DNA of 10,143 nucleotides from Deltaproteobacteria bacterium. GTDB lineage: Bacteria; Desulfobacterota; GWC2-55-46; DRQE01. Both the position numbers and the translations under genes were made by a program. Where the stretch lies: the NCBI GenBank assembly GCA_030631875.1, contig DAOVKH010000044.1:1-10143 (forward strand), given 5' to 3'. This document shows positions 1 to 6,489 of the stretch, piece after piece. Each line of letters begins with the position of its first letter. The stretch's first letter is position 1. A model generated the notes under the pieces. It was not told the DNA's origin and made no database searches. It worked only from the letters and a program-made list of their open reading frames with translations.

Positions 1-774
1 AGAAACCGTTTATCGAGGATAATAAAGCCGGATACGGGAAGGACCGTCATGTTGGCGATAGACCACGGATACTTCTTAGGCCCTACGAGCGGTCTGGAAG
101 AGCCCGGTAAGGTAGCCGCACCGTTGATTCCGTATGCAGATACGCTTATGCCTACGCGCGGAGTTTTGCGCAGTTGCATCGACCCGAACGTAGACGTGCC
201 GATATGCCTTAGGGTATCGGGCGGTACGAGTGTCCTTAAGGAAGACCTATCGGACGAGGGGTTGACCGTTTCGATGCGCGATGCCATAAGGCTAAATGTT
301 TCGGCCGTGGCGTTATCGATATTTGTCGGTTCTGAGAATGAGAGAGAGAGCCTACTTAACCTCTCCGAGCTTGTAGACGAGTCTGGCGACTACGGTATCC
401 CCGTCGTTGCCGTAACGGCCGTCGGTAAAGAGATGGTAAGGGACGCACGTTACTTAGGCCTTGCCACACGCATAGCCGGAGAGCTTGGCGCGCACTTGGT
501 CAAGACCTACTACTGCGATAACTTCGAAGAGGTTACGCGCAAGAGCCCCGTACCTGTAGTCATAGCCGGAGGCAAGAAGATACCCGAAAAAGACGCACTT
601 GAATTATCCTATAAGGCCATACAGTCCGGTGCCATTGGCGTTGATATGGGACGCAACATATTCCAGAGTGACGCTCCCGTTGCCATGATTCAGGCCGTAC
701 GTGAGGTCGTCCATAATGACTTGAAGCCCGATGCGGCATTTGAGATGTTCAACGACCTGAAGAGCGGCAAGTAA
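1..774 (+). CDS. LsrF-type class I aldolase/thiolase (5' partial)
   Basis: The reading frame is open from base 1 (it begins NRLSRIIKPDTGRTVM), so the gene starts upstream; the ATG at 49 is internal. 257 residues are visible. The protein closely resembles what I remember of E. coli LsrF (about 291 aa) along its whole length: LAIDHGYFLGPTSGLE, TRGVLRS, AVGKEMVRDARYLGLATRIA, KTYY, VIAGGKK and GVDMGRNIFQS. LsrF belongs to the DhnA/DeoC/LacD-like TIM-barrel family and cleaves 3-hydroxy-5-phosphooxypentane-2,4-dione in autoinducer-2 breakdown. The Lys of KTYY (codon 502-504) is the expected Schiff-base lysine. The next gene, 1 bp downstream, is a zinc alcohol dehydrogenase, which is not an lsr gene. 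The substrate could therefore be another phosphorylated sugar or keto compound. Archaeal aminodideoxyheptulosonate synthases belong to the same superfamily. The family call is firm; the substrate is inferred. Confidence 0.88.
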   Translation, partial: RNRLSRIIKPDTGRTVMLAIDHGYFLGPTSGLEEPGKVAAPLIPYADTLMPTRGVLRSCIDPNVDVPICLRVSGGTSVLKEDLSDEGLTVSMRDAIRLNVSAVALSIFVGSENERESLLNLSELVDESGDYGIPVVAVTAVGKEMVRDARYLGLATRIAGELGAHLVKTYYCDNFEEVTRKSPVPVVIAGGKKIPEKDALELSYKAIQSGAIGVDMGRNIFQSDAPVAMIQAVREVVHNDLKPDAAFEMFNDLKSGK

Positions 775-775
775 T

Positions 776-1798
776 TTGAAGGCCGCCGTATACTACACGA
801 ATAGCGACGTACGCATAGAAGATGTCGAGCGTCCAAAGATTACGGACGGCGAGATACTCGTTAAGATAGAGGCCAGCGGCATATGCGGCTCCGACGTTAT
901 GGAGTGGTATCGCATAAAGAAGGCCCCTATCGTCTTAGGCCACGAGATAGCAGGTACGGTCGAAGAGGTAGGCGCGGGCGTTGAGAGCTTTAAGGTCGGT
1001 GACCGAGTCACCGCCGCCCACCACGTACCGTGCAATACCTGCAGGCATTGCTTGGGGGGTAACTTTTCGGTATGCGATATGCTACGCTCGACGACATTCT
1101 ACCCCGGCGGGTTTTGCGAGTACGTGCGCATACCCAAGGTGAATGTCGATAGAGGCGTATTCAAATTACCCGATTCGATGAGCTTTGTTGAGGGTAGCTT
1201 CTCCGAGCCTTTGGGGTGTGTCGTAAGAAGTATGCGTATGGCCGAGGCCGGTCCGGGTAAGAGTGTGCTCGTAATAGGAAGCGGTATCTCCGGTATATTG
1301 CACATCAAGCTCGCAAAGGCGCTTGGGTGCGGGCCGATTATAGCAACCGATATAGATGACTTTAGGTTAGAGGCGGCCTCAAAGGCGGGCGCGGACGTAG
1401 CTATAAAGGCAACAGCTGACGTGAAAGAAGAGTTGCTTAGTAGCGTCGGGCGTTTGGCAGATATAGTTGTACTTTGCGCTTCAGCTGACGCGGCAATCGA
1501 TACGGCATTTAAGTGCGTCGAGCGTGGCGGTACGATTATAAGTTTTGCCCCGAAGGAGCCAGACGAGACCTATCCCGTTAATCTCTTCGACCTTTGGAAG
1601 GATAATATCAGGATAATTAATACATACGCCTCACCTCCGGCCGATACCTTAAAGGCATTGGATCTGATAGCCTCAGGGAGCGTTACGGTAGAGGATATGG
1701 TTACGCACAGGTTGCCGCTAAGTGAAGCGCAACGGGGCTTTACGCTTACGGCAAGGCCTGAAGAGTCTCTTAAGATTGTCATTGAGCCGCAGAAGTAA
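776..1798 (+). CDS. Zinc-dependent medium-chain alcohol/polyol dehydrogenase
   Basis: This 340-residue protein is a GroES-like/Rossmann MDR oxidoreductase of the sorbitol or threonine dehydrogenase type, expected to oxidise or reduce an alcohol/ketone pair with NAD(P) in the cytoplasm. Catalytic zinc ligands are visible: C37 and S39 in GICGSD, H56-E57 in GHE, and E144 in SEPLGC. The structural zinc lobe C86-x2-C89-x2-C92-x7-C100 is intact. The nucleotide loop is GSGISG (168-173), and an acidic residue after the second strand (TDIDD, 191-195) suggests NAD rather than NADP. The start is TTG at 776, because MKAAVYY is the usual beginning of this family and the preceding gene ends at 774. That 1-bp spacing implies co-transcription and probably a shared pathway with the aldolase. 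The substrate cannot be read from sequence. Confidence 0.9.
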   Translation: MKAAVYYTNSDVRIEDVERPKITDGEILVKIEASGICGSDVMEWYRIKKAPIVLGHEIAGTVEEVGAGVESFKVGDRVTAAHHVPCNTCRHCLGGNFSVCDMLRSTTFYPGGFCEYVRIPKVNVDRGVFKLPDSMSFVEGSFSEPLGCVVRSMRMAEAGPGKSVLVIGSGISGILHIKLAKALGCGPIIATDIDDFRLEAASKAGADVAIKATADVKEELLSSVGRLADIVVLCASADAAIDTAFKCVERGGTIISFAPKEPDETYPVNLFDLWKDNIRIINTYASPPADTLKALDLIASGSVTVEDMVTHRLPLSEAQRGFTLTARPEESLKIVIEPQK

Positions 1799-1799
1799 T

Positions 1800-1828
1800 T
1801 GCGGGTAGAACCGCAGGAATAATTTTTT
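1800..1828 (+). terminator. Weak hairpin plus T-run after the dehydrogenase
   Basis: A 5-bp stem TGCGG (1800-1804) / CCGCA (1811-1815) with a 6-nt loop is followed, 7 nt later, by TTTTTT (1823-1828). The position, just after a gene end and before a gap with a new strong ribosome site, fits the end of a transcription unit. The stem is short and is not directly joined to the T-run, so this is at best a weak intrinsic terminator. Confidence 0.33.
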
Positions 1829-1833
1829 GTTAT

Positions 1834-1864
1834 TTGAGAAGCGCAGATTCACTTTAATTATATT
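1834..1864 (+). promoter_or_regulatory. Possible sigma70-type promoter for nadK
   Basis: TTGAGA (1834-1839) resembles a -35 box and TATATT (1859-1864) resembles a -10 box. The spacer of 19 bp is longer than the ideal 17. The surrounding bases (about 1820-1870) are clearly more AT-rich than the flanking genes, and this is the widest gap in the window. The presence of a promoter here is plausible; the exact boxes are a guess. Confidence 0.3.
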
Positions 1865-1879
1865 AATTCAACTGTAGAT

Positions 1880-1886
1880 AGGGGGG
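1880..1886 (+). promoter_or_regulatory. Ribosome binding site of nadK
   Basis: AGGGGGG lies 6 nt before the ATG at 1893 and fixes that start. The purine run is G-rich compared with the AAGGAG/AAGAGG sites of the later genes. Confidence 0.6.
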
Positions 1887-1892
1887 ATTATT

Positions 1893-2750
1893 ATGAAAAA
1901 AATAGGGCTTGTAGTAAAGATGACCAACCCGGATGCCGTAAAGTTGGCCGCCGATGTAGCAGAGTGGCTGATGGCAAAGGGAGCAGATGTCTACGGCGAC
2001 GATATGCTCGCCGATGAGGTCGCTGTAATAACCCCTGCAGGGCGTGAAGACCTCGCCGATACGGTCGATGCCATGGTGGTCCTTGGCGGCGACGGTACGA
2101 TGCTATATGCCGCGCGTCTCATAAGAGGTAAGAAGGTTCCGATACTCGGTGCTAATATGGGCGGGCTCGGCTTCTTAACGGCAATAAAGGTCGAGGAGCT
2201 ATACGCTAATTTAGAGCGTGTCGTAAACGACAACTTTGAGACAGAAGAACGCATGATGTTAGAGGTCAATGTAATACGTGACGGCTCCTCGGTCGCCACC
2301 TATAATATATTAAATGACGTTGCCATAAAGGGCAAGGTCGCACGCCTCGTTAAACTTGAGACGAGTATAAATAACGAGTACGTTACGACATTCCGTGTTG
2401 ACGGGCTTATTATTGCCACCCCTACGGGTTCTACGGCCTACGCCTTGTCGGCTTCAGGGCCGATTCTATATCCTACAATACATTCGATAATAGTCGTCCC
2501 GATATGTCCATTTAACCTAACGAACCGTCCCGTCGTTATACCGGATTGGATGGAGGTCGAGGCGACGATAGATCCGACGAGCCCTGAGACCGACCTTACC
2601 TTAGACGGGCAGATTGATTTCCGCCTCAAGGGCAACGACACGATAAAGGTTAAGCGTGCCGCCGAGAGTGTCTACCTCGTTAAGTGCGAGGGCAAGGGGT
2701 ACTTTGATATACTGAGAGAACGGCTTGCGTGGGAGGGGCGCAAGGAGTAG
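1893..2750 (+). CDS. nadK: NAD kinase
   Basis: NAD kinase phosphorylates NAD to NADP using ATP or polyphosphate in the cytoplasm and is the only route to NADP in bacteria. The 285-residue length is normal. Diagnostic motifs are in order: the phosphate-binding GGDGT (65-69), GANMGGLGFLT (87-96), the N-D pair (141-142) of the NAD site, the glycine-rich TPTGSTAYALSASGP (176-190), PICPFNLTNRPVVIP and LTLDGQ in the C-terminal beta-rich domain. The motif that often reads C-P-H in related enzymes reads C-P-F here, a position that varies in the family. The ATG has a good ribosome site 6 nt upstream and is the first gene after a 94-bp gap, so it probably opens a transcription unit. The next gene, recN, follows after 87 bp; nadK-recN adjacency is common in bacteria. 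Confidence 0.96.
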   Translation: MKKIGLVVKMTNPDAVKLAADVAEWLMAKGADVYGDDMLADEVAVITPAGREDLADTVDAMVVLGGDGTMLYAARLIRGKKVPILGANMGGLGFLTAIKVEELYANLERVVNDNFETEERMMLEVNVIRDGSSVATYNILNDVAIKGKVARLVKLETSINNEYVTTFRVDGLIIATPTGSTAYALSASGPILYPTIHSIIVVPICPFNLTNRPVVIPDWMEVEATIDPTSPETDLTLDGQIDFRLKGNDTIKVKRAAESVYLVKCEGKGYFDILRERLAWEGRKE

Positions 2751-2837
2751 TTGGGGCACCTTATGAATAAAACTTTATAGCGGCGCGATAATTGCCGATA
2801 TGAAGATAAAATGTAAAGAGACAGGTTCTTAAAATAT
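2751..2837 (+). promoter_or_regulatory. AT-rich nadK-recN gap, possible recN promoter
   Basis: This 87-bp gap is too long for simple coupling and may hold a recN promoter. GATAAT (2787-2792) matches five of six -10 bases; the best hexamer 17 bp upstream, TGAATA (2764-2769), is a poor -35. The -10-like box sits inside a small inverted repeat, CGGC (2781-2784) / GCCG (2794-2797), which could be an operator half-site pair or chance. RecN is often under SOS control, but I see no CTGT-N8-ACAG or GAAC-N4-GTTC type LexA box here. Confidence 0.2.
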
Positions 2838-4544
2838 ATGTTACTCGAACTTAATATAAAAGACCTCGCCATAATCGATAGCCTTTCGATCTCATTTGGT
2901 CGGGGTCTTAGTGTGTTTACCGGAGAGACAGGAGCCGGTAAAAGTATAGTCGTCGATGCTATAGACCTTATACTTGGCGACAGGGCTTCGGTGGAACTCA
3001 TACGAAGCTCGGCTGAAGAGGCACGCGTCGAGGCCGACTTTGATATATCCTCCATAACGACACTAAAGCCCATATTTGAGGATAGCGGCATTCCTCTGCC
3101 CGCAGATGATAGGCTCATCATTAAGAGGGTCATACACCGAAGCGGAAGGAATAAGATTTACATAAATGGTTCGCTCTCTACGCTTACGACCTTGAGCGAG
3201 ATAGGCCGTCGTCTGATAGACGTATATGGTCAGAGCGAGCACCAATCGCTCGTCAGGGGCGAAGAGCACATTGAGATACTCGATGCCTTCGGCGATTTAC
3301 CGGGGCTTCGCTTAGAGATGGCCGATTCATATGGCAAGTGGGTAGAGGTAAAGCGTAACCTCGATGAGCTTATGACATCAATAAAGAAGGACTCAGAGGA
3401 GCGTGAGTTCCTTGAGTTTCAAAGTGAAGAGATAGGGGCGGCCTCGCTAAAGGTCGGCTATGATGAGTCATTAAAGTCCGAGCGTGACAGGTTAAGGAAT
3501 AGTGCGGCACTTCATAGTGCGAGCACCACGGCTGAGGAGACCCTGTACTCCGGGCAAGGCTCTGTCGTTGAGCGTCTCGGCGTTGTCGTAAAGGAGCTCT
3601 CTGATGCGGCTCGCTTTGATATTGAGCTTTCGGCCACGGCCAAGCGTATAGAGTCTTCGGCCATAGATTTAGAAGACGCGGCCACTTACCTTCGCGACTA
3701 TAGCTCCGCATTGGAAGGTGGGGAAGGTGGAGACGCTGTAACCTTAGATGACATTGAATCGCAATTAAGCGTTATGGAGAAGTTAAAGGCCAAGCACGGT
3801 GGCGCGACCATCAAGGAGTTGTTGGCCAAGAAAGAAGATATAGATACGAGGCTTGGCCTTATAGTCGACTCCGAGGCATCTGTAAAGAGATTAAGTAAGG
3901 CTCTAACCGACGCGTACGATGAGGCCGTGATTATTGCCGAAGCCTTGACTACGGCGCGCCGTGATAAGGCAAAGGAATTTAAGGCCGCCATAGAGAATGA
4001 GCTCTCGGAGCTTGGCATGAAAGGCTCTATCTTTGAGTGTTACGTCGATACCGATATAGACGATGAGAGTCAAATCGTTAAGTTTGGAGAGAAGGGTGCG
4101 GATCACGTAAGCTTCCATATCTCTACCAATGTTGGCGAGGAGGTAAAGCCTTTGGCAAAGGTTGCCAGCGGAGGTGAATTGTCGAGGATAATGTTGGCCG
4201 TTAAGAGGCTTACGAGCATAGGCAATGTCTCGACCCTGATATTCGATGAGGTAGATACCGGTGTTGGTGCGCCTTTGGCAACGGTCGTCGGACGTAAGCT
4301 CAAGGACGTATCGAAGACGCATCAGGTATTCTCTATAACCCATATGCCGCAGATCGCCATATTCGCCGATACGCATTACTTTGTAACGAAGGTTCTGACC
4401 GACGACGAAAGAACCGTCACACGCGTGCGGGTTCTTGAACCAAATGAACGTGTCGAGCAGATTGCGATAATGCTCGGCGGTGATGACTTGACAGAGACGA
4501 ACCTGAAGCACGCTCGTGAGCTATTAGAGAGTGCCGTAAAATAA
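2838..4544 (+). CDS. recN: DNA repair protein RecN
   Basis: RecN is an SMC-like ATPase that gathers DNA ends in double-strand break repair. The 568-residue length is typical. The order is as expected: an N-terminal half-ATPase with Walker A GETGAGKS (29-36) followed by VVDAIDLILGDRAS; a central region of about residues 150-360 rich in charged heptads (coiled-coil arms); then a C-terminal half-ATPase with ABC signature SGGELSRIMLA from S444, Walker B LIFDEVDTG (D470-E471) and the H-loop ITHMPQIA (H502). The ATG at 2838 is fixed by the conserved start MLLELNIKDLAIID and by an in-frame TAA at 2814. The Shine-Dalgarno site is poor (an AGG 12 nt away), so expression may be low unless induced. Codons 293-298 carry a small tandem duplication (separate entry). 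The gene ends 16 bp before the acetyltransferase. Confidence 0.97.
   Translation: MLLELNIKDLAIIDSLSISFGRGLSVFTGETGAGKSIVVDAIDLILGDRASVELIRSSAEEARVEADFDISSITTLKPIFEDSGIPLPADDRLIIKRVIHRSGRNKIYINGSLSTLTTLSEIGRRLIDVYGQSEHQSLVRGEEHIEILDAFGDLPGLRLEMADSYGKWVEVKRNLDELMTSIKKDSEEREFLEFQSEEIGAASLKVGYDESLKSERDRLRNSAALHSASTTAEETLYSGQGSVVERLGVVVKELSDAARFDIELSATAKRIESSAIDLEDAATYLRDYSSALEGGEGGDAVTLDDIESQLSVMEKLKAKHGGATIKELLAKKEDIDTRLGLIVDSEASVKRLSKALTDAYDEAVIIAEALTTARRDKAKEFKAAIENELSELGMKGSIFECYVDTDIDDESQIVKFGEKGADHVSFHISTNVGEEVKPLAKVASGGELSRIMLAVKRLTSIGNVSTLIFDEVDTGVGAPLATVVGRKLKDVSKTHQVFSITHMPQIAIFADTHYFVTKVLTDDERTVTRVRVLEPNERVEQIAIMLGGDDLTETNLKHARELLESAVK
3713..3730 (+). repeat. 9-bp perfect tandem repeat inside recN
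   Basis: GGAAGGTGG occurs twice head to tail and adds three codons in frame, giving Glu-Gly-Gly twice (residues 293-298). It lies in the coiled-coil region, where a flexible Gly-rich break is likely tolerated. It is probably a replication-slippage duplication. Confidence 0.75.
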
Positions 4545-4552
4545 AGAAGGAG
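4545..4552 (+). promoter_or_regulatory. Ribosome binding site of the acetyltransferase
   Basis: AGAAGGAG starts right after the recN stop and sits 8 nt before TTG 4561. This ideal spacing supports the non-ATG start. Confidence 0.7.
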
Positions 4553-4560
4553 TATTTATC

Positions 4561-5013
4561 TTGGTAAGGAAGGCTTTGGTAAAGGACATAAAGGCGATAC
4601 ATTCGCTCATCGAATCTTTCGCCATAAAGGGCGAGATGCTCCACCGAACGATCGTGGAGTTGCATGAGCAGATGCGAGACTTCTTCGTATCTACAGACGA
4701 AGACGGTGAGATTGTGGGTGTCGCGGCTCTGAGCCTCGCATGGGACGGCCTCGGAGAGGTGCGTTCTTTATCGGTTAAGACAAGTCGTACGGGTAGTGGC
4801 ATAGGCACGGCTCTAACACAGGCCTGCATAGAAGAGGCGCGCGCTCTTGGCTTAAAGAAGATATTCGCGCTGACATATAATGTGAGTTTTTTTGAAAAGA
4901 ACGGTTTTACTCCGGTCGACAAGGAGATACTTCCGCATAAGATATGGAGCGATTGTGTTAAGTGCGCTAAGTTCCCAAATTGCGATGAGAACGCCGTAAT
5001 GATGGACCTATAA
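4561..5013 (+). CDS. ArgA-like GNAT N-acetyltransferase (short form)
   Basis: A 150-residue single-domain GNAT enzyme that transfers acetyl from acetyl-CoA. It has the style of the short stand-alone N-acetylglutamate synthases of bacteria that lack the fused ArgA kinase-like domain: start VRKALVKDIKAIHSLI, KGEMLHRT, DFFVSTDEDGEIVG, acetyl-CoA loop RTGSGIG preceded by EVRSLSVK, LTYNVSFFEKNGF, and a closing PHKIWSDCVKCAKFPNCDE with three cysteines that is characteristic of this subgroup. If correct, it makes N-acetylglutamate for arginine synthesis. The acetyl-CoA loop has RTGSG where QGRGxG is more common. The start is TTG: a strong ribosome site lies 8 nt upstream and the conserved N-terminus begins there. 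It sits 16 bp after recN and 30 bp before pmbA, so it is likely in one transcript. An acetyltransferase with another amine substrate is the alternative. Confidence 0.85.
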   Translation: MVRKALVKDIKAIHSLIESFAIKGEMLHRTIVELHEQMRDFFVSTDEDGEIVGVAALSLAWDGLGEVRSLSVKTSRTGSGIGTALTQACIEEARALGLKKIFALTYNVSFFEKNGFTPVDKEILPHKIWSDCVKCAKFPNCDENAVMMDL

Positions 5014-5043
5014 AATAAGCTATACTTAAAGAGGGGTTATCTT

Positions 5044-6414
5044 ATGTCTGAAAAATTTACTGAAACAATAGATACGGTCGCATCACTCTTGGACGAACGT
5101 GTCGACGGTTATGAGATATTTTTATCTTCAAGCAATGGTACGGCTATAGAGGTTAAGGCCGCCGAGGTAGATGCCTTCAAGGTGCGTTCCGAGACGGGCA
5201 TTGGGCTTCGCATTATAAAGGACGGTCGTCCGGGCTTTGGCTATACGAACGTATTTGTGAGCGAAGACCTTCGGCGCATGGTTAGCTCGGCCATAGACGG
5301 TAGTGTTGCGGCGGACAAGGACGAAGCACTTTGCTTTACCGATAAGTGCGAGACAAGTATCACGGCCTCGGAGCTGGATTTGATCGACGACGGATTTGAC
5401 GCCTTGAGCGAGAGTGAAAAGATAGAGTGTGCCGCGAGTGTCGAAAGCTCTGCTAAGGGTTTTGACGAACGTATTGCCACCGTCAGGAAGGCTTCTTACA
5501 ATACCTCAACGATGACGACAAGGGTCGTTAACTCAAATGGCGTTGACGCTGATTACTCGGCGACATTCTATTCGGCATCTGTCATGGCAGTTGCCACAGC
5601 GAAGGCTGTTTCCAAGAACGGTAGCGAAGACTCTCAGGTTGGCTGGGAGGTATCTATGGGGCATAAGCGAGGCGACGTAGATTGCGCGGGCGTTGGCACA
5701 GAAGCGGCAAGACGCGCCGTAGAGATGCTCGGTGCGGAGCAGATTAAGACCATTAAGTGTAGCGCTGTATTTGAAAATGCCGTCGTCATGGATTTCTTAG
5801 GTGTCTTGGCCTCTGCCCTGAGCGGCGATAATGTTATGAAGGGTAAGTCTATGTTGGCCGATAAAGTCGGCAAGAAGGTATTGTCGAGCTTGCTTAATAT
5901 ATACGACGACGGACTTATAAAGGGTGGTTGGAGTTCTTCTCTATTTGACGGCGAGGGCGTGTCGCGCCAAAGAACACCGCTCATAGTCGAAGGTCTTTGT
6001 GAGGGGTATCTCTATGATTCTTATTGGGGTGGGCGCGCGGGCAAGCCTTCTACGGGTAATGCTACAAGAGGCGGCTTTAAGGGGGCGCTCGGCATTGGAA
6101 CTTCGAATTTTTATATAGAGAAAGGCAAGGAAGATCTAAAGACTCTATTGAGTTCAGTTGGCGACGGGTTATTCATCACCGACGTTATGGGCGTTCATAT
6201 GATAGATGCTGTCAGTGGAGATTTTTCCCTTGGCGCGAGTGGTATGCGCGTAGAGGGCGGTGAGCTGACGACACCTGTTCGCGGTATGGCTATATCGGGG
6301 AATATACTTGAGTTATTCTCAAGGGTCGAGGCCGTTGGGAGCGACCTGCGCTTCGTTGGCTCGGTCGGAGCGCCGAGCCTGCTCGTAGCCGACGTAGAGG
6401 CGAGCGGGTCTTAA
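5044..6414 (+). CDS. pmbA: PmbA/TldE subunit of TldD/E metalloprotease
   Basis: A 456-residue protein of the TldD/PmbA family (E. coli PmbA is about 450 aa). In the heterodimer, TldD carries the zinc site HExxxH and TldE/PmbA shapes the chamber that threads unfolded peptides; it matures microcin B17 and degrades CcdA in E. coli. I see no HExxxH anywhere in this protein, and the C-terminal signature GDFSLGASG (392-400) followed by GGELTTPVRGMAISGN is of the PmbA type. These two points decide PmbA over TldD. The N-terminal half has ETGIGLRIIKDGRPGFGYT, typical of the family. Its partner TldD is not in the window. The ATG is preceded by AAAGAGGGG (5028-5036) at 7 nt. The stop (6412-6414) overlaps the purine run that serves the following leader or deoB. 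Confidence 0.92.
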   Translation: MSEKFTETIDTVASLLDERVDGYEIFLSSSNGTAIEVKAAEVDAFKVRSETGIGLRIIKDGRPGFGYTNVFVSEDLRRMVSSAIDGSVAADKDEALCFTDKCETSITASELDLIDDGFDALSESEKIECAASVESSAKGFDERIATVRKASYNTSTMTTRVVNSNGVDADYSATFYSASVMAVATAKAVSKNGSEDSQVGWEVSMGHKRGDVDCAGVGTEAARRAVEMLGAEQIKTIKCSAVFENAVVMDFLGVLASALSGDNVMKGKSMLADKVGKKVLSSLLNIYDDGLIKGGWSSSLFDGEGVSRQRTPLIVEGLCEGYLYDSYWGGRAGKPSTGNATRGGFKGALGIGTSNFYIEKGKEDLKTLLSSVGDGLFITDVMGVHMIDAVSGDFSLGASGMRVEGGELTTPVRGMAISGNILELFSRVEAVGSDLRFVGSVGAPSLLVADVEASGS

Positions 6415-6419
6415 GGAAG
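6413..6419 (+). promoter_or_regulatory. Ribosome binding site ahead of the deoB leader
   Basis: AAGGAAG overlaps the pmbA stop codon. It is 10 nt from ATG 6430 (leader frame), a workable distance. It directly abuts ATG 6420 (the longest deoB frame), which is too close to work. It therefore favours initiation at 6430. Confidence 0.5.
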
Positions 6420-6429
6420 ATGCCATTAG

Positions 6430-6489
6430 ATGAAATCCATTCTACCGATAAAAACCCTTCCAAGGGGCGAAGCCCCGTCGGAAGGGTGA
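6430..6489 (+). CDS. Putative 19-aa leader peptide coupled to deoB
   Basis: The frame reads MKSILPIKTLPRGEAPSEG and stops at TGA 6487-6489. It has a plausible ribosome site 10 nt upstream. Its stop overlaps the likely GTG start of deoB as GTGA (6486-6489), the classic arrangement for translational coupling. The frame runs through the whole palindrome at 6454-6487, so ribosomes translating it would open the stem that holds the deoB start codon. It resembles no family I recognise and is short enough to be chance. The alternative is that it is only the translation of an inserted palindromic repeat. Confidence 0.35.
   Translation: MKSILPIKTLPRGEAPSEG
6454..6487 (+). promoter_or_regulatory. Strong two-tier palindrome masking the deoB start
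   Basis: The outer stem is 8 perfect base pairs, ACCCTTCC (6454-6461) / GGAAGGGT (6480-6487). The inner stem is GGGGC (6464-6468) / GCCCC (6472-6476) closed by a GAA loop. A 2x3 internal loop (AA / GTC) joins them. The 3' arm contains an SD-like GGAAGGG and the first two bases of the likely GTG start of deoB, so the folded RNA would hide the start. There is no T-run, so it is not an ordinary terminator. It could be a translational control hairpin or an inserted REP-type palindromic repeat; no second copy was noticed in this window. Confidence 0.6.

Noticed and set aside
49..774. ATG 49 as the true start of the first gene
   Set aside because: The frame is open to base 1, and the residues before it match the LsrF family, so the ATG is internal.
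2751..2837. SOS (LexA) box ahead of recN
   Set aside because: I looked for CTGT-N8-ACAG and GAAC-N4-GTTC patterns and found none. Lineage-specific LexA sites cannot be ruled out.
2672..3133. 153-codon open frame on the minus strand across the nadK-recN gap
   Set aside because: Both ends overlap firmly identified genes. The product is low-complexity and serine-rich without family features, and the AT-rich gap looks non-coding.
3903..4511. 202-codon open frame on the minus strand
   Set aside because: It lies wholly inside recN, opposite the ATPase signature and Walker B region, and shows no recognisable motif. It is best explained as a shadow of the coding strand.
4986..5043. Promoter ahead of pmbA based on TATACT at 5021-5026
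   Set aside because: There is no acceptable -35 hexamer at 16-18 bp (it would fall in the acetyltransferase end, ATGATG), and the 30-bp gap fits an internal operon junction.
6420..6485. 22-residue N-terminal extension of DeoB from ATG 6420
   Set aside because: The purine run abuts this ATG with no spacer. The family begins at the KRVIIIV strand, and the extension runs through a palindrome. I treated it as non-coding for DeoB, though it is not formally excluded.
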